A DNA stretch of 64,000 nucleotides from assembly GCA_016702545.1 (NCBI GenBank), contig JADJDT010000020.1, positions 56,840-120,839 on the forward strand, written 5' to 3'. Made by a program: the position numbers and the translations under genes. The stretch comes from Pseudomonadota bacterium. GTDB lineage: Bacteria > Myxococcota_A > Polyangia > GCA-2747355. Shown here one piece after another: positions 38,001 through 46,680 of the stretch (positions are counted from its first letter, which is position 1; each line of letters starts with the position of its first letter). Below the pieces are notes generated by a model, which searched no databases, was not told the origin of the DNA, and was given only the letters and a program-made list of their open reading frames with translations.

Positions 38001-39076
38001 ACTCGGTCTTTCGCCGGGTCGCTGGGCGCTACTTCTCCTATCTGCCCAACACCTACCAGCACTGGCTCTTTCAGACGGTCTTTCGCAACGCGCCGGACGC
38101 GGTGCAGGCCAACTACTGGACGATTGGCGCCTACACCGGCTTCAACCTGCTGATGGACGTGCTGGCGAAACCCTCGTACGGCACCTACTGCCGCTTCGAC
38201 CCCGTGACGCGCAAGTGCTCGGCCACGGGGCCGCGTTGGGGCCAGCTCAGCGATGGGGCGCAGGCACCCGACGGCAACCGGCTGGTGATCGAGCGCGGAC
38301 CCGGTCGCCGGCGCTTCAGCCGCTTCGACTATTCGGCCGGCTACAACTACCAGGACCAGGTGCTGGAGAGCGGCCACTTCTGGGAGTCGCTGGCGGCGCT
38401 CGAGATGCTGACGCAGTCGGTCGGGACCTTCGTCGGCCGCGAGACCGGCTCCGACTTCACCAGCTACCTGGTGCCCTACTACCTGACCTTCGACCAGGAG
38501 CTGACGCGGCACTTCGACGGCATCCTGACGGAGGACTACGAGCGCTACGGACCGCGCGTGGTGGGCGGCGCGCTGCGCACGCGGCCGGCGCGACCGCTGC
38601 GCCTGCGGGCCGTAGGCGCGGACCCGCCGGTCCTGCTCGATCCAGCGACGGGCGAGCGCATCGACAACCTGCCCGCGGGCGAGGCGATCGATCTGCAGAA
38701 CTGGTTCACGCAGCAGTACTACACGCTGGTGCTCGGCATGCTCGAGCTGCGCTCGCTCTACAGCCTGCGCTTCGTCGATCGTCAGCAGGTCTTTCGGCTG
38801 GGCTCGGGTGAGCAGGTGACGCCGGCCCCCGGCAAGGACCTCTTGAGCTGCGCCGACCCGCTGGGCGGCCACCTCTACAGCGCGCTACGCGACCCCGCCG
38901 TCGCCGACGACGAACAGCCCGCGGCGGTGAAGATGGTCCGCCAGTGCCAGACCGAGGCCACGGCCTACCTGGCCAACCCCACCTCCGACACCGCCACCGC
39001 CGACCTCAACGACACGATCAAGTGGCTCAACCTGATGCGCGGCCTCTACAGCATCCTCGGCACCAACCTGTATTGA
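35006..39076 (+). CDS. Very large zinc metalloprotease lipoprotein (metzincin-type)
   Basis: 1356 residues. The signal ALAGSLALAVLAAC carries a lipobox, so the protein is lipid-anchored. The catalytic motif HEVGHTVGLRHN near residues 731-742 matches HExxHxxGxxH exactly, and a Met-containing turn follows (YQYSSIMDYHAKF), as in metzincins. Large N- and C-terminal regions have no known motif. The family resembles zinc-dependent metalloproteases of the DUF4953/5117 type. Surface or secreted proteolysis is the likely role, possibly related to the predatory or degradative habit of this phylum. It is co-transcribed with the barrel protein. Confidence 0.85.
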   Translation: MHPIPMTPASAPAPGCRARTARPRRRLLALAGSLALAVLAACAGEGDLDRTQANRLPKSLFSGTWYLRSTVIGVPGTATASWIGQTGALEKVRWDIQEKWLIAYRAYEEVPGTDSAQRGKVAASEYRENPVAAFPIESHFDLRRNYNPTTGEQLNVIEENTSDRPWHEREWLRVDWATSQVDGRAFSGAAGRVPYQARFFVQAHEQSADAPRFIDREGRAVDFDALATVRQRPAATWGERIGYFDMVGKFLLEPEEVKLRFGGSEVGLPLCWFQSYRGQNFQTASCGPTEVRVRTAFLRAGERNFEPVPLPNREMGKFGYFRTERFTWDRRYGLRESGRVYLADVHNIWKAAYRTDAQGKLERDADGAYVPIPLAERDPKPIVYHLNEDFPCELISSAQQTAAGWNRAFRRAVAVAKGLLQRTSGDSEAELAAIGRDAVPDMFVLNLNGWVQQQAGDDWSCSNLRRDPARVEARLGDLRYSFLAWVPDRQLSGPLGYGPHSADPETGEVIAGMAHVYGAAVDEYASTALEIIRVLNNDLSIDDLTTGADVRRYLATVQKPIDPAKIPAEAAQLRGEPLRQLLLGDDVLQKLAALRERGLERANPGASQARRELVAGSSLAAPLVDDEIVRALAPSVAAAGGGAGARLDPASLPAELRDALSPLQWASPAMRQLDELRTSRAAAQTLWLAEFAADSIQGLAEEVWRRFGAAKDYDAMWQHLRQMIFRAVMEHEVGHTVGLRHNFAGSYDSVNYFNQYWDLRAPADAQGKGGLIERDPLAAGQSLTFAQLYQQAQQTPAQISGRMREYQYSSIMDYHAKFNSDAQGIGKYDEAAILFGYGGHVEVFERAPLRAKVVLRDRFADCLPRYESIPNPAFDYLLEQWHYSSVWNLLGGKGGLVERRFRRWSELNAEQQQATEQCRAFVTAGGEKVADYVAREDTQRDAEVPYMFCGDEYAGATQSCQRWDEGADPREQVQNVIDSYRSYYFFNNFKRDRFAFDAYSVFRRVAGRYFSYLPNTYQHWLFQTVFRNAPDAVQANYWTIGAYTGFNLLMDVLAKPSYGTYCRFDPVTRKCSATGPRWGQLSDGAQAPDGNRLVIERGPGRRRFSRFDYSAGYNYQDQVLESGHFWESLAALEMLTQSVGTFVGRETGSDFTSYLVPYYLTFDQELTRHFDGILTEDYERYGPRVVGGALRTRPARPLRLRAVGADPPVLLDPATGERIDNLPAGEAIDLQNWFTQQYYTLVLGMLELRSLYSLRFVDRQQVFRLGSGEQVTPAPGKDLLSCADPLGGHLYSALRDPAVADDEQPAAVKMVRQCQTEATAYLANPTSDTATADLNDTIKWLNLMRGLYSILGTNLY

Positions 39077-39125
39077 GCGCCCCGGGAGTGCGGCGCTGCT
39101 GGCCCACAAGCTAGCTGCCCAGGGG

Positions 39126-39337
39126 CCTGTCGGGAATCTGCTGCGCCACCGCCCTGCGGGCTCGTTCCTCGGCACTTGATGGGCCGAAGTGCGGCTGCGC
39201 TCCGGTGCTCAAGCACCAGCCCGTAAGTTCCGCTCCGGTGAACCCCCCGGCTGCGGCTCGGCGGGCCGCGCCTTGCTGTCGCCCGGCTGGCGGCGCCGCG
39301 CCTTGCGTGCGGGCGGCTCGCGACATTGCCCGACAGG
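39126..39337. repeat. CCTGTCGG repeat family, copy B
   Basis: 212 bases with short terminal inverted repeats: CCTGTCGGG at 39126-39134 and CCCGACAGG at 39329-39337. The copy at 28893-29070 is related, in the opposite orientation. It fills the space between the metalloprotease stop and the Uma2 stop, two convergent genes. A MITE-like repeat is the best description. Confidence 0.7.
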
Positions 39338-39340
39338 TTT

Positions 39341-40236
39341 CTAGCTCGGGCCGCGGCGGAGGCGCTCCAGCTCGGCTTCGAGCTCGCGCAGGCGCGCTTC
39401 CGCACGTTCGGCGCGCTGCTGCTCTTGCTCGGCGCGCTGCTGCTCTTGCTCGGCGCGCTGCTGCTCTTGCTCGGCGCGCGCTGCTGCTCTTGCTCGGCGC
39501 GCTGCCGCTCTTGCTCGGCGCGCTGCCGCTCTTGCTCGGCGCGCTGCTCGGCCTCGAGGCGCTGGCTGACGAGGTCGTCGACCATTGCTTCGAGCCGCTG
39601 CGCCAGCTCATCGGCCTCCGGTAGGGGGGCGGTGCCGTAGTAGAAGCGCAGCCGGTCCTGTTCGAGCGCCAGCTCCAGACCGAGCACGGTGGATGCGTAG
39701 CGCCCGTGCTGGGCCAGGATCGGTTGATAGCGTCGCTGCGCGGGCGTGGCCAGCCGGTAGCCGGTGAGGCGGCCGCGCAGGCGGTCGAAGACGAAGTACT
39801 CGGGAATGCCGAGCCGGGCGTAGCGCTCGACGTTGACGGTCTGGTCCTTGTGCAGCTCGCCCCAGACGTGGACCTCGAGCACCCAGTCGAGCCCTTTGCC
39901 CTCGTGCGAGACAACCCACTTGTCGCGCTCGCCGGGGTCGACGTCGAGCACGGCCAGCACGTCGGGGTGGAAGCGCGGCTCGCCGGGATAGAAGACGTTG
40001 AGCTCGGACGACAGATAGACCTTGCGGCCGATGCGGCGAAAGAAGGCATCCAGGGCGCTGATCGCGCTGGCCTTGGCCTTGCGATGCCGATCGCCCTCCG
40101 GCATGAAGAGCTCGGGCGGAACCGCCGCGGGCAGCGCCGCGACGACCGCCGCGCGCTGCTCGTCGCTGAGCTGGTCCCAGAGCTCCTGGGCGGGTGCCCG
40201 CGGGTCCTTTGCGTCGATGAGGCCCGTTTGCGCCAA
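39341..40236 (-). CDS. Uma2-family (DUF820) endonuclease-like protein with coiled tail (frameshifted)
   Basis: The globular part (1-215) is Uma2: FRRIGRKVYLSSELNVFYP, FHPDVLAVLDV, GKGLDWVLEVHVWG, VERYARLGIPEYFVFD. These are PD-(D/E)XK-like strands with the Asp and Glu-Val-His of the predicted active site. A Glu/Gln/Arg heptad-like tail (AEQERQRAEQEQQRA) follows, encoded by an 18-base repeat. Two extra bases in one repeat unit near 39476 shift the frame. With those removed the protein ends LRELEAELERLRRGPS at TAG 39341-39343, about 297 residues. Slippage in the repeat, or a sequencing error there, is likely. The cellular role of Uma2 proteins is unknown. Confidence 0.72.
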
Positions 40237-40331
40237 GACCCCGTCAGTCTAGCCAACGCGCGGCCGTCCGCGCAACAGGCTGCTACACGCCGTCGATGCG
40301 CCGCCGACGCGCGCTCGGACTCCGCCTGTGG

Positions 40332-41785
40332 TTAGGCCTGCCGCTGGCGCGGCGGGCGCCACGGCAACGCGAGGCCGGCCTCGAGCTGCCAGCGCAGCGC
40401 GACGACGAAGAGCACGACCGTCGGTAGGGCCTTGCTCAGCACCACGGCGTAGCGCGCGGCCAGCGACCAGCTCGCCGACGGGTCGACGACGAGTGGGTGC
40501 CGCTCCGCGTCGAAGTAGGTGAAGGGCGTGGGTAGCGCGAGCAGGACCAGCGCGGCGGCGACGGCGAGGGTGCCCCACCGCCGCGTGGCCCGGGTCCGGA
40601 GGTGCCCGCGCTTGCGGCGTCGGCGCGGGGCGAAGCCAGCAAGAGCAGCACCCCCAGCACGAGGATCCCGCTGACGTGGTGCTCCCAGACGTGTGCGTAG
40701 CTGACGAAGTGCGCCAGCAGCAGCAGCGCGACGCCGACGCGGACGTCGTGCTTGCGGGCCAAGAGCACGACCAGCGCGCTGGCGCCGAGCACGAGCAGGC
40801 GCCAGAGCCCGAGTACCGTGCTCCAGTGCGTGGCCTGCCACTCGGGCCAGAGCCGCTGCAGCGCGAGATAGCCGGCGTAGACCAGCCCGACGTTGCCGCC
40901 GTCCATCCCGCCCACCGGCTGCGAGAAATTGAGCTCCCAGAAGGTGCGTGCCTGTTGGGGGTGGCCGGCAAAGTCGTGCAGCAGCGCGATACCGAGCGCC
41001 GCCAGCGCGAGCGTCAGCATCGGCCAATAGCGCCGCTGGCGCAGCAGGGCGGGGGCGGCGACGACGGGGAAGAGCTTGAGCAGCACCGCGCCCGCGTAGG
41101 CTAGCGCCGCGCCGAGCCGCGGCGACCAGCGCTGGCGCGGGGGCCCGTTGGTGGGCGAAGCGGGCCGCGTGGGGCCCTCCAGGAGCAGCGCGAGCGCGAC
41201 GGCCGCGACCGTGACGAAGGTGAACTGCCCCATGTGCAGCTCGAGCAGGTAGGGGCTGCTCAGCAGCAGCGCGCCTAATGCGACGTCACGGCGCCAGGTA
41301 CGGGCGGCCCGCCGCGCGATCACCACGACGAGGCCCCACAGCAGCAACTCGGTCAGCGCCAGCCACAGCAGGTAGGCCGTGCGCGGCGCGAAGGCGATCG
41401 CCGCGCGGCCGAGCGTGTGCCCGACCGTCGGCAGGTAGCGAAAGGGAAACCAATAGGGCGTGCGGCGGACGAGCTCGGCCTGCTGGTAGGGGTCGAGCCC
41501 CGCCTCCAGCGCCTGGCCGGCGTGGTAGACCGCGAAGAAATCGGCGCCCGGGCCGATGCGGTGAATCGTGTCGTTGTGCAGCGGCCAGATCAGCGCCCGG
41601 TGCGTGTCCGGTCCCGCCTCGGTTGCCAGCGGCTGCCGCGCCACATCGACGACCAGCGCCAGGTGCACGGTCGCGACCAGGAGCCCCAGCCACCACCTGC
41701 GCCCACGCGCCGTCGCCCGAGCCGCTGCCTCGCGCGGCGCTGCCGCCTCGGGTCGCCCCATGCTCTTCGCTCTGCGCCGACCCAT
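40332..41785 (-). CDS. Polytopic membrane glycosyltransferase-like protein (GT87/DUF2029-type), frameshifted
   Basis: About ten membrane helices with a first extracytoplasmic loop containing an acidic motif (GADFFAVYHAGQAL, DPYQQAEL). This is the GT-C layout of the DUF2029/GT87 mannosyltransferase family, which uses polyprenyl-phosphate sugars. The reading frame breaks near 40600 in a GC-rich loop after LLLLASPRAD. The expected last helices (WGTLAVAAALVLLALPTPF, ARYAVVLSKALPTVVLFVVAL) continue in another frame to TAA 40332. Corrected length about 480. It starts 10 bases after the AAA gene on the same strand. Confidence 0.65.
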
Positions 41786-41795
41786 GACGACGCCC

Positions 41796-42995
41796 CTACG
41801 ACAGGCCCGGGAGCTCGCCCTGCCACAGGCGCGCGCAGAAGCTCTGCCAGTCCAAGAGTTCGATCCCGTCCTCGGTGCGTCGCAGCCGGGGGTCGCGGCT
41901 GACGAGCAGCGCGCACTTCACGGCGCGCTCGCTCTTGAGCGCGCGCAGCCCCTTGAGGTCCGACTGGCGTACCGTGGTCGACGACTTGAACTCGAGGGCG
42001 AGGTCCAGATCGCCGACCACCAGGTCCACCTCGTCGCCCCCGTGCGTGCCCCAGTAGTAGAGCGGCGCGTCGAGCTCGCGGTAGGCGCAGTAGGCGCGCA
42101 CCTCGTTGATCAAGAAGTGCTCGAAGGCGCGCCCGTAGACATCGGAGCCCTCGCTCACCTCGCGCAGATCCGGATGAAGCTGGCGCGCGACCCCCATGTC
42201 GAAGAGGAAGAACTTCGGCGTGCCCACGAGCCGCCGCCGACCGGGTTTCCGCCACGGCTCCAGGCGGAAGCCGAGCAGGGTGTCCTCGAGGATCTGGTAG
42301 TAGCTCTTGACCGTGCTCGCCGATACGCCGGTTTCCCGTGCCACGTTCGTGTGGTTGATCTGTTGCCCATGGCCGATCGCGGCGACCTCGAGGAAACGCG
42401 CGAAGGCCGGCACGTTGCGGGTCAGCGACTCGTCGAGGATCTCCTCCCGCAGGTAGTTGCGCACGTAGGCGCGCAGCAGCGGACCTGGGTCCGCGGCGAG
42501 GTAGTGCGTGGGCAGCGCGCCGTGGTTCAGCAGCTTGTGCAGATCCACCGCTCCGATCTCGGCGCTCGTCAGCGGAAAAAGATAGGCGTCAACCGCTCGC
42601 CCACCGAGCAGGTTGTGCGCCACGCGCCGCAGCTTCCGCGCGCTCGGCCCGCAAAGTACGAAGTGGGTGGCGCTGTTCTCGAGCAGCCAGTGCACCTCCT
42701 CCAACAGCTCGGGCGCCTTCTGCACCTCATCCACCACGACCAGCGGCGGCCGTTGCCCCAGGACCTCCTCTCGCAGCAACGCCGGACGCAGGCGAAGCTC
42801 CGTCGCGAGTTGGGTATCGAGCAGGTCGTAGTACTTGGCCTGGGGCCATTGGTCATGCAGCAGCGTCGTCTTGCCGGTCTGCCGCGGCCCCCAAAGAAAC
42901 ACCGCCGCCGACCCCGTGAGCGGATTGGGCGAGAACCGAAGTCGCAGTGATCTCGATAGCTTGTTCGTCGAGTCGATCAAGTCGTGGATTTTCAC
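41796..42995 (-). CDS. AAA ATPase with DUF4143 domain
   Basis: 399 residues with a likely GTG start at 42995. Walker A is WGPRQTGKTTLL near residue 40 and Walker B is LVVVDEVQKAP near 90. The C-terminal DUF4143 part has a PD-(D/E)XK-like stretch (GGDEVDLVVGDLDLALEFKSS) and a winged-helix-like middle (SASTVKSYYQILEDTL). Such proteins occur in many genomes in multiple copies with no settled role; some lie beside toxin-like genes. Overlap with the membrane gene downstream is nil, and spacing is 10 bases. Confidence 0.85.
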   Translation of the reverse strand: MKIHDLIDSTNKLSRSLRLRFSPNPLTGSAAVFLWGPRQTGKTTLLHDQWPQAKYYDLLDTQLATELRLRPALLREEVLGQRPPLVVVDEVQKAPELLEEVHWLLENSATHFVLCGPSARKLRRVAHNLLGGRAVDAYLFPLTSAEIGAVDLHKLLNHGALPTHYLAADPGPLLRAYVRNYLREEILDESLTRNVPAFARFLEVAAIGHGQQINHTNVARETGVSASTVKSYYQILEDTLLGFRLEPWRKPGRRRLVGTPKFFLFDMGVARQLHPDLREVSEGSDVYGRAFEHFLINEVRAYCAYRELDAPLYYWGTHGGDEVDLVVGDLDLALEFKSSTTVRQSDLKGLRALKSERAVKCALLVSRDPRLRRTEDGIELLDWQSFCARLWQGELPGLS

Positions 42996-43708
42996 GATAT
43001 TTCACGTCGATGTCAAGAGTGGCAGTCCAGCGCGGATCGAGCTCCAATGCGATTCATCTGGCCACGATCATGAACGTCGACGTCTTTGCTTCGACGGGCA
43101 GCGCCCCTTCTCGACAGGCGCTGGCGCGACTGCGCTCGATCACGGGAGTGGCCCTCACCAGGCGGGCGAGGTGCACAGCGGGCGATGGGCCGGCCGCGGC
43201 TGGGCGCCCCCGGGGCGGGGGGGGCCGCCCGGCCGGGCGCCCGGCCCCCCGGGGCGGCCGGGGGGGGGTCGGGGGGGGGTGGGGGCCAGGGGGGGGCCGG
43301 GGCCGGGGGGGGCCGGGTTGGGCCGGGGGGTGGGGGGGGCGGGGGGGGGGGGCGGGGCCCGGGGGGCCCCGGGGCGGGCTGGGGGGGCCGGCGGGGGGGG
43401 GGCCGGGGGGGGGGGGGGGAGGGGCCGCGGCCGAGGGTCAGCGGGTGATCGACGCGGCAGGCGAGCACGCCGCGGGCGGTGGGGCCGGCCAGGCTCAGCC
43501 ACCGGGCGAGGCCGTCGGCGTGGCGCGGTGTGGGGCTGGCCCAAGGACGCGCAGAGCAAACATGTGATGTTCGATCTGCATGAGCAGGTCGCTGCGCTCC
43601 CCGCGGTGGGTCGGTGGCCACGCTGGGGCGTGCCGTGCTGCGCTCAACGTAGGGTGGGGATCGAGCGGGGAAAATCGAGCGAGCGCCGGTCGTGCCCTCG
43701 GCTGGCGC
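42996..43708. other. Gene-free stretch with a long G-rich tract
   Basis: No supportable gene. Bases 43189-43433 are almost pure G with a few C, a composition unlike anything around it. On the minus strand 43445-43560 a short protein-like piece reads RHADGLARWLSLAGPTARG and stops making sense at the G tract. This suggests that a gene here has been lost in a bad assembly. The remaining flanks carry nothing recognised. Confidence 0.55.
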
Positions 43709-44518
43709 TCAGTCCTCGGCCAGGCTGGGGAAGGCGCGGCGGACGCGTTCGAGGTGCTCGGGCTCGAAGTACTTGCCCTCGACGACGAGCAGCAGCGCGA
43801 GCAGGTCGTCGTCGTTGACCTGATAGCTGCGCTCGGGGTGGCGGGCGGCCTGCAGGCCGAGGCGCTTCTTGGCGTGGCGCAGCGTCAGCGGCTTGCGCGG
43901 CTTGGGGCCGCTGGCACCGCCGTTGGTGGCGCCGCGGAGTTGCTCCTCGAGCACGCGCCGCTCCTCGCCCGGGGCGGCGTCCTGCACGGCGCGGCAGATC
44001 GTCTTGGCGCGGTTCCAGCTCAGCTTGCCCGCGGCCACCAGGTCGCGCACCCGCGCATCCATGCTCGGGGCGTAGCGCAGGATGTCGCCGACCCAGCTCT
44101 CGCTCTTGTCGAGGAACTGGCCGATGCGCTCGGCCGACCAGTTGGCGTTGTTGAGATAGACCACCACGTCGAAGTAGTCGGTGATCTTGGCGTCGAGGCG
44201 GTCGGCGTTGAGCTTGAGGTTCAGTGCGCGAATCTCGTCGAGGTCGCCGGCGACGACGCGTGTATCGACGCGATCGAAGTAGCCGGGGTTGGCGCGACGA
44301 ATGCGGTCAATCGCCGCGCGCCGGTGAAAGCCGCCGACCAGGAAGAGCTGGCCCGGTCGCTTCTCCCAGACCACCAGCGGCTCGAGCAGCCCGTTCTTGA
44401 GGATGTCGTGCTGGTAGTGCTCGACCTTGCGCGGATCGAGCGAGCGATGGTTGCTCACGTCCGGATGGACCTGGATCGCCTCGAAGGCCACATAGTCGAA
44501 GCGCTTGGTCGTCAGCAT
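43709..44518 (-). CDS. ParB-like nuclease-domain protein
   Basis: 269 residues from ATG 44518 (GAGGAGG upstream). The N-terminal ParB/Srx-like domain has a VHPDVSNHRSLDPRKVEHY opening, GLLEPLVVWEKRPGQLFLVGGFHRR with the box-II-like GGFHRR, and a helix-turn-helix-like middle (SAERIGQFLDKSESWVGDILR). No ParA partner is adjacent, so this is more likely a transcription- or nucleotide-related ParB-like protein than a partition protein. It is divergent from the nuo block, sharing the 167-base intergenic region. Confidence 0.75.
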   Translation of the reverse strand: MLTTKRFDYVAFEAIQVHPDVSNHRSLDPRKVEHYQHDILKNGLLEPLVVWEKRPGQLFLVGGFHRRAAIDRIRRANPGYFDRVDTRVVAGDLDEIRALNLKLNADRLDAKITDYFDVVVYLNNANWSAERIGQFLDKSESWVGDILRYAPSMDARVRDLVAAGKLSWNRAKTICRAVQDAAPGEERRVLEEQLRGATNGGASGPKPRKPLTLRHAKKRLGLQAARHPERSYQVNDDDLLALLLVVEGKYFEPEHLERVRRAFPSLAED

Positions 44519-44618
44519 CGCGGCGGCCTCCTCTGGAGATTCAACCGGGGGTGGCCTACTGCTTAGCAGATTCCGCGCGGGCCGCGAAGCCCCGCCCCTG
44601 CGCTGGTCGTGGCCTCGC

Positions 44619-44647
44619 TTGACACCCCCCGGCAACTTCCCTACGGT
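44619..44647 (+). promoter_or_regulatory. Likely promoter of the nuo block
   Basis: A perfect TTGACA (44619-44624), a 17-base spacer, then TACGGT (44642-44647). It points at nuoE, whose ATG is 39 bases further on. The -10 match is weak, but high-GC organisms often keep a strong -35 box. Confidence 0.55.
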
Positions 44648-44685
44648 TCACCCGCCTCGTTACCCCGGCTTGCACAGAGAGCTTC

Positions 44686-45288
44686 ATGGCGTTGTCGTTC
44701 AGCCCGCAGGCGCACGAGCGCATTGCCCGTCTGCTGCCCCAGTACCCGACGCGGATGGCGGCCTGCCTGCCCGTGCTGTGGGTGGCCCAGGAGGAGTTCG
44801 GCTGGCTCTCGGCCGAGGCGATGCGCCTGGTCGCGGAGACGCTCGAGTTGCCCGAGTCGCACGTCTACAGCGTCGTCACCTTCTACACGATGTACCGGCG
44901 CCACCCGGTGGGCACCTATCACATCCAGGTCTGCACCAACGTCGCCTGCATGCTGCGCGATGCCTATCAGGTGCTGTCGCGCTTCGAGCGCGCGCTCGAG
45001 CTCAAGCCGGGCGAGACGACGCCCGACGGCACCTTCACGCTGAGCGAGGTCGAATGCCTGGCGGCCTGCGGCACGGCGCCCTGCGTGCAGATCAACGATC
45101 GCTACCATGAGCCCGTGCGCCCGGAAGAGGTCGAGGCGCTGGTTGCCCGCCTGCGGCTGGAGGCGCCCGCCCTGCGCGCGGCGCGGCCGGTCGCATCCGC
45201 GGCCGGGCCGATCGTTACCGCCCAGTCGGTCCCCGCGGCCGATCGGGCTCCCACGGCGCAGGGGCTCCCCGCGGTGGAGCGAGACTGA
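44686..45288 (+). CDS. nuoE: NADH:quinone oxidoreductase subunit E
   Basis: A 200-residue, [2Fe-2S] thioredoxin-fold subunit of the NADH-entry module of complex I. The four Cys are in place: C83 and C88 (CTNVAC) and C124 and C128 (CLAAC). The opening ERIARLLPQYPTRMAACLPVLW is typical. The tail after residue 150 is Ala/Pro-rich and not conserved. This is the first gene of the block. It partners with nuoF, which starts 5 bases after its stop. Confidence 0.95.
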   Translation: MALSFSPQAHERIARLLPQYPTRMAACLPVLWVAQEEFGWLSAEAMRLVAETLELPESHVYSVVTFYTMYRRHPVGTYHIQVCTNVACMLRDAYQVLSRFERALELKPGETTPDGTFTLSEVECLAACGTAPCVQINDRYHEPVRPEEVEALVARLRLEAPALRAARPVASAAGPIVTAQSVPAADRAPTAQGLPAVERD

Positions 45289-45293
45289 GCGCG

Positions 45294-46628
45294 ATGACCC
45301 GGATCGTCACCCAGCACTTGATCGTCACCCAGCACTTCGGCAACGAGCAGGCCAAGCAGCTCGCTGTTTACGAGCAGCTCGGCGGCTATGCCGCCTTGCG
45401 CAAGGCGGTGAGCCTGACGCCGCAGCAGATCATCGAGGAGGTGATCGCCTCCAACCTGACGGGTCGCGGGGGCGCCGGCTTCCCGGCGGGCAAGAAGTGG
45501 TCGTTCATACCCAAGGACGCCGAGACGGTGTACCTGGTGGTCAACGCCGACGAGGGCGAGCCGGGGACCTTCAAGGACCGCTGGCTGATGTACTGGGACC
45601 CGCACCGGTTGATCGAGGGCGCCTGCATCGCGGCCTACGCCATCCGGGCGCATCGCTTCTACATCTACATCCGCGGCGAGCTGGTGCGGGAGCTGCGCGT
45701 GCTCGAACAGGCGGTGGCGGAGGCCTACGAGCGCGGCTACCTCGGGCCCTCGATGGCGGGCTCGGGCTGGGCGATGGACGCCGTGGTCCATCGCGGGGCG
45801 GGCGCCTATATCTGCGGCGAGGAGACCTCGCTGCTCAACTCACTCGAGGGCAAGCGCGGCTACCCACGGCTCAAACCACCCTATCCGGCGCTGCGCGGCC
45901 TCTTCGACCAGCCGACCGTGGTCAACAACGTCGAGACGTTGATGAACGTGCCGACGATCCTCGAGCGTGGCGGTCACTGGTTCGCCGATCTCGGCTTCCC
46001 CGGCGATGGCGGGACGCGAGCCGTGGCGCTCAGCGGCCACGTCAAGAGCCCCGGGATCCATGAGGTGCCGGTGGGCACCAACCTGCGATCGATCATCTTC
46101 GAACAGGGCGGCGGCATGCGCGAGTCCGGCAAGCCGCTCAAGGCGGTGATCCCCGGCGGCAGCTCGATGCCGATCCTGAGCGCCGCCGAGATCGACGTGC
46201 CCTACGCCTTCCAGGCGATGCTCAAGTCCGAGCAGATCCGCGAGGTCGAGCAGGCTCCAGGCATCAAGTTCCGCTGGGGCGCCGGTGGCACGCTGCGCTC
46301 GATGCCGGGCTCGGGTGCGGTGACCGTGATCGAGGAGGGTACCTGCATGGTGGCCCTCTGCGCCCGCATCATGCGCTTCTACGCCCACGAGTCCTGCGGG
46401 CAGTGCACCCCCTGTCGCGAGGGCAGCGGCTGGCTGGCGCAGGTCTGCACCCGGCTGGCGCGAGGCGCGGGCCGCCGTGGCGACGTGGACCTGCTGCAGC
46501 GCGTGGCGGGGCAGATCGGCGGCAACACCATCTGCGCGCTCGGCGACGCCGTGACCTGGCCGATGCTGGCCTTCCTGACCAAGTTCCGCGGCGAGTTCGA
46601 GGCCAAGGAAGCGGGAGCCGCGCCATGA
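45294..46628 (+). CDS. nuoF: NADH:quinone oxidoreductase subunit F
   Basis: The 444-residue FMN- and NADH-binding subunit that accepts hydride from NADH. The NADH/FMN loop is GRGGAGFPAGKKW at about 58-70, with NADEGEPGTFKDR further on. The N3 [4Fe-4S] ligands are C368, C371, C374 (CGQCTPC) and C414 (TICALGDA). The stop is overlapped by the nuoJ start (ATGA). nuoG, which usually follows nuoF, is missing here. Confidence 0.96.
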   Translation: MTRIVTQHLIVTQHFGNEQAKQLAVYEQLGGYAALRKAVSLTPQQIIEEVIASNLTGRGGAGFPAGKKWSFIPKDAETVYLVVNADEGEPGTFKDRWLMYWDPHRLIEGACIAAYAIRAHRFYIYIRGELVRELRVLEQAVAEAYERGYLGPSMAGSGWAMDAVVHRGAGAYICGEETSLLNSLEGKRGYPRLKPPYPALRGLFDQPTVVNNVETLMNVPTILERGGHWFADLGFPGDGGTRAVALSGHVKSPGIHEVPVGTNLRSIIFEQGGGMRESGKPLKAVIPGGSSMPILSAAEIDVPYAFQAMLKSEQIREVEQAPGIKFRWGAGGTLRSMPGSGAVTVIEEGTCMVALCARIMRFYAHESCGQCTPCREGSGWLAQVCTRLARGAGRRGDVDLLQRVAGQIGGNTICALGDAVTWPMLAFLTKFRGEFEAKEAGAAP

Positions 46629-46680
46629 GCAGCGCCCTGATGAGCAGCGCCCTGATGAGCAGCGCCCTGATGAGCAGTGC
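46625..46680. repeat. 15-base tandem repeat with repeated start codons
   Basis: Three and a half copies of ATGAGCAGCGCCCTG at the nuoF/nuoJ junction. The first copy makes the ATGA overlap between the two genes. Each copy also carries the sequence CTGATGAG, so a terminating ribosome meets several start codons in a row. Confidence 0.9.

Noticed and set aside
34991..38872. Two long minus-strand open frames (688 and 603 codons)
   Set aside because: Both are antisense to the metalloprotease, which has a clear zinc motif and lipobox. Their translations are low-complexity.
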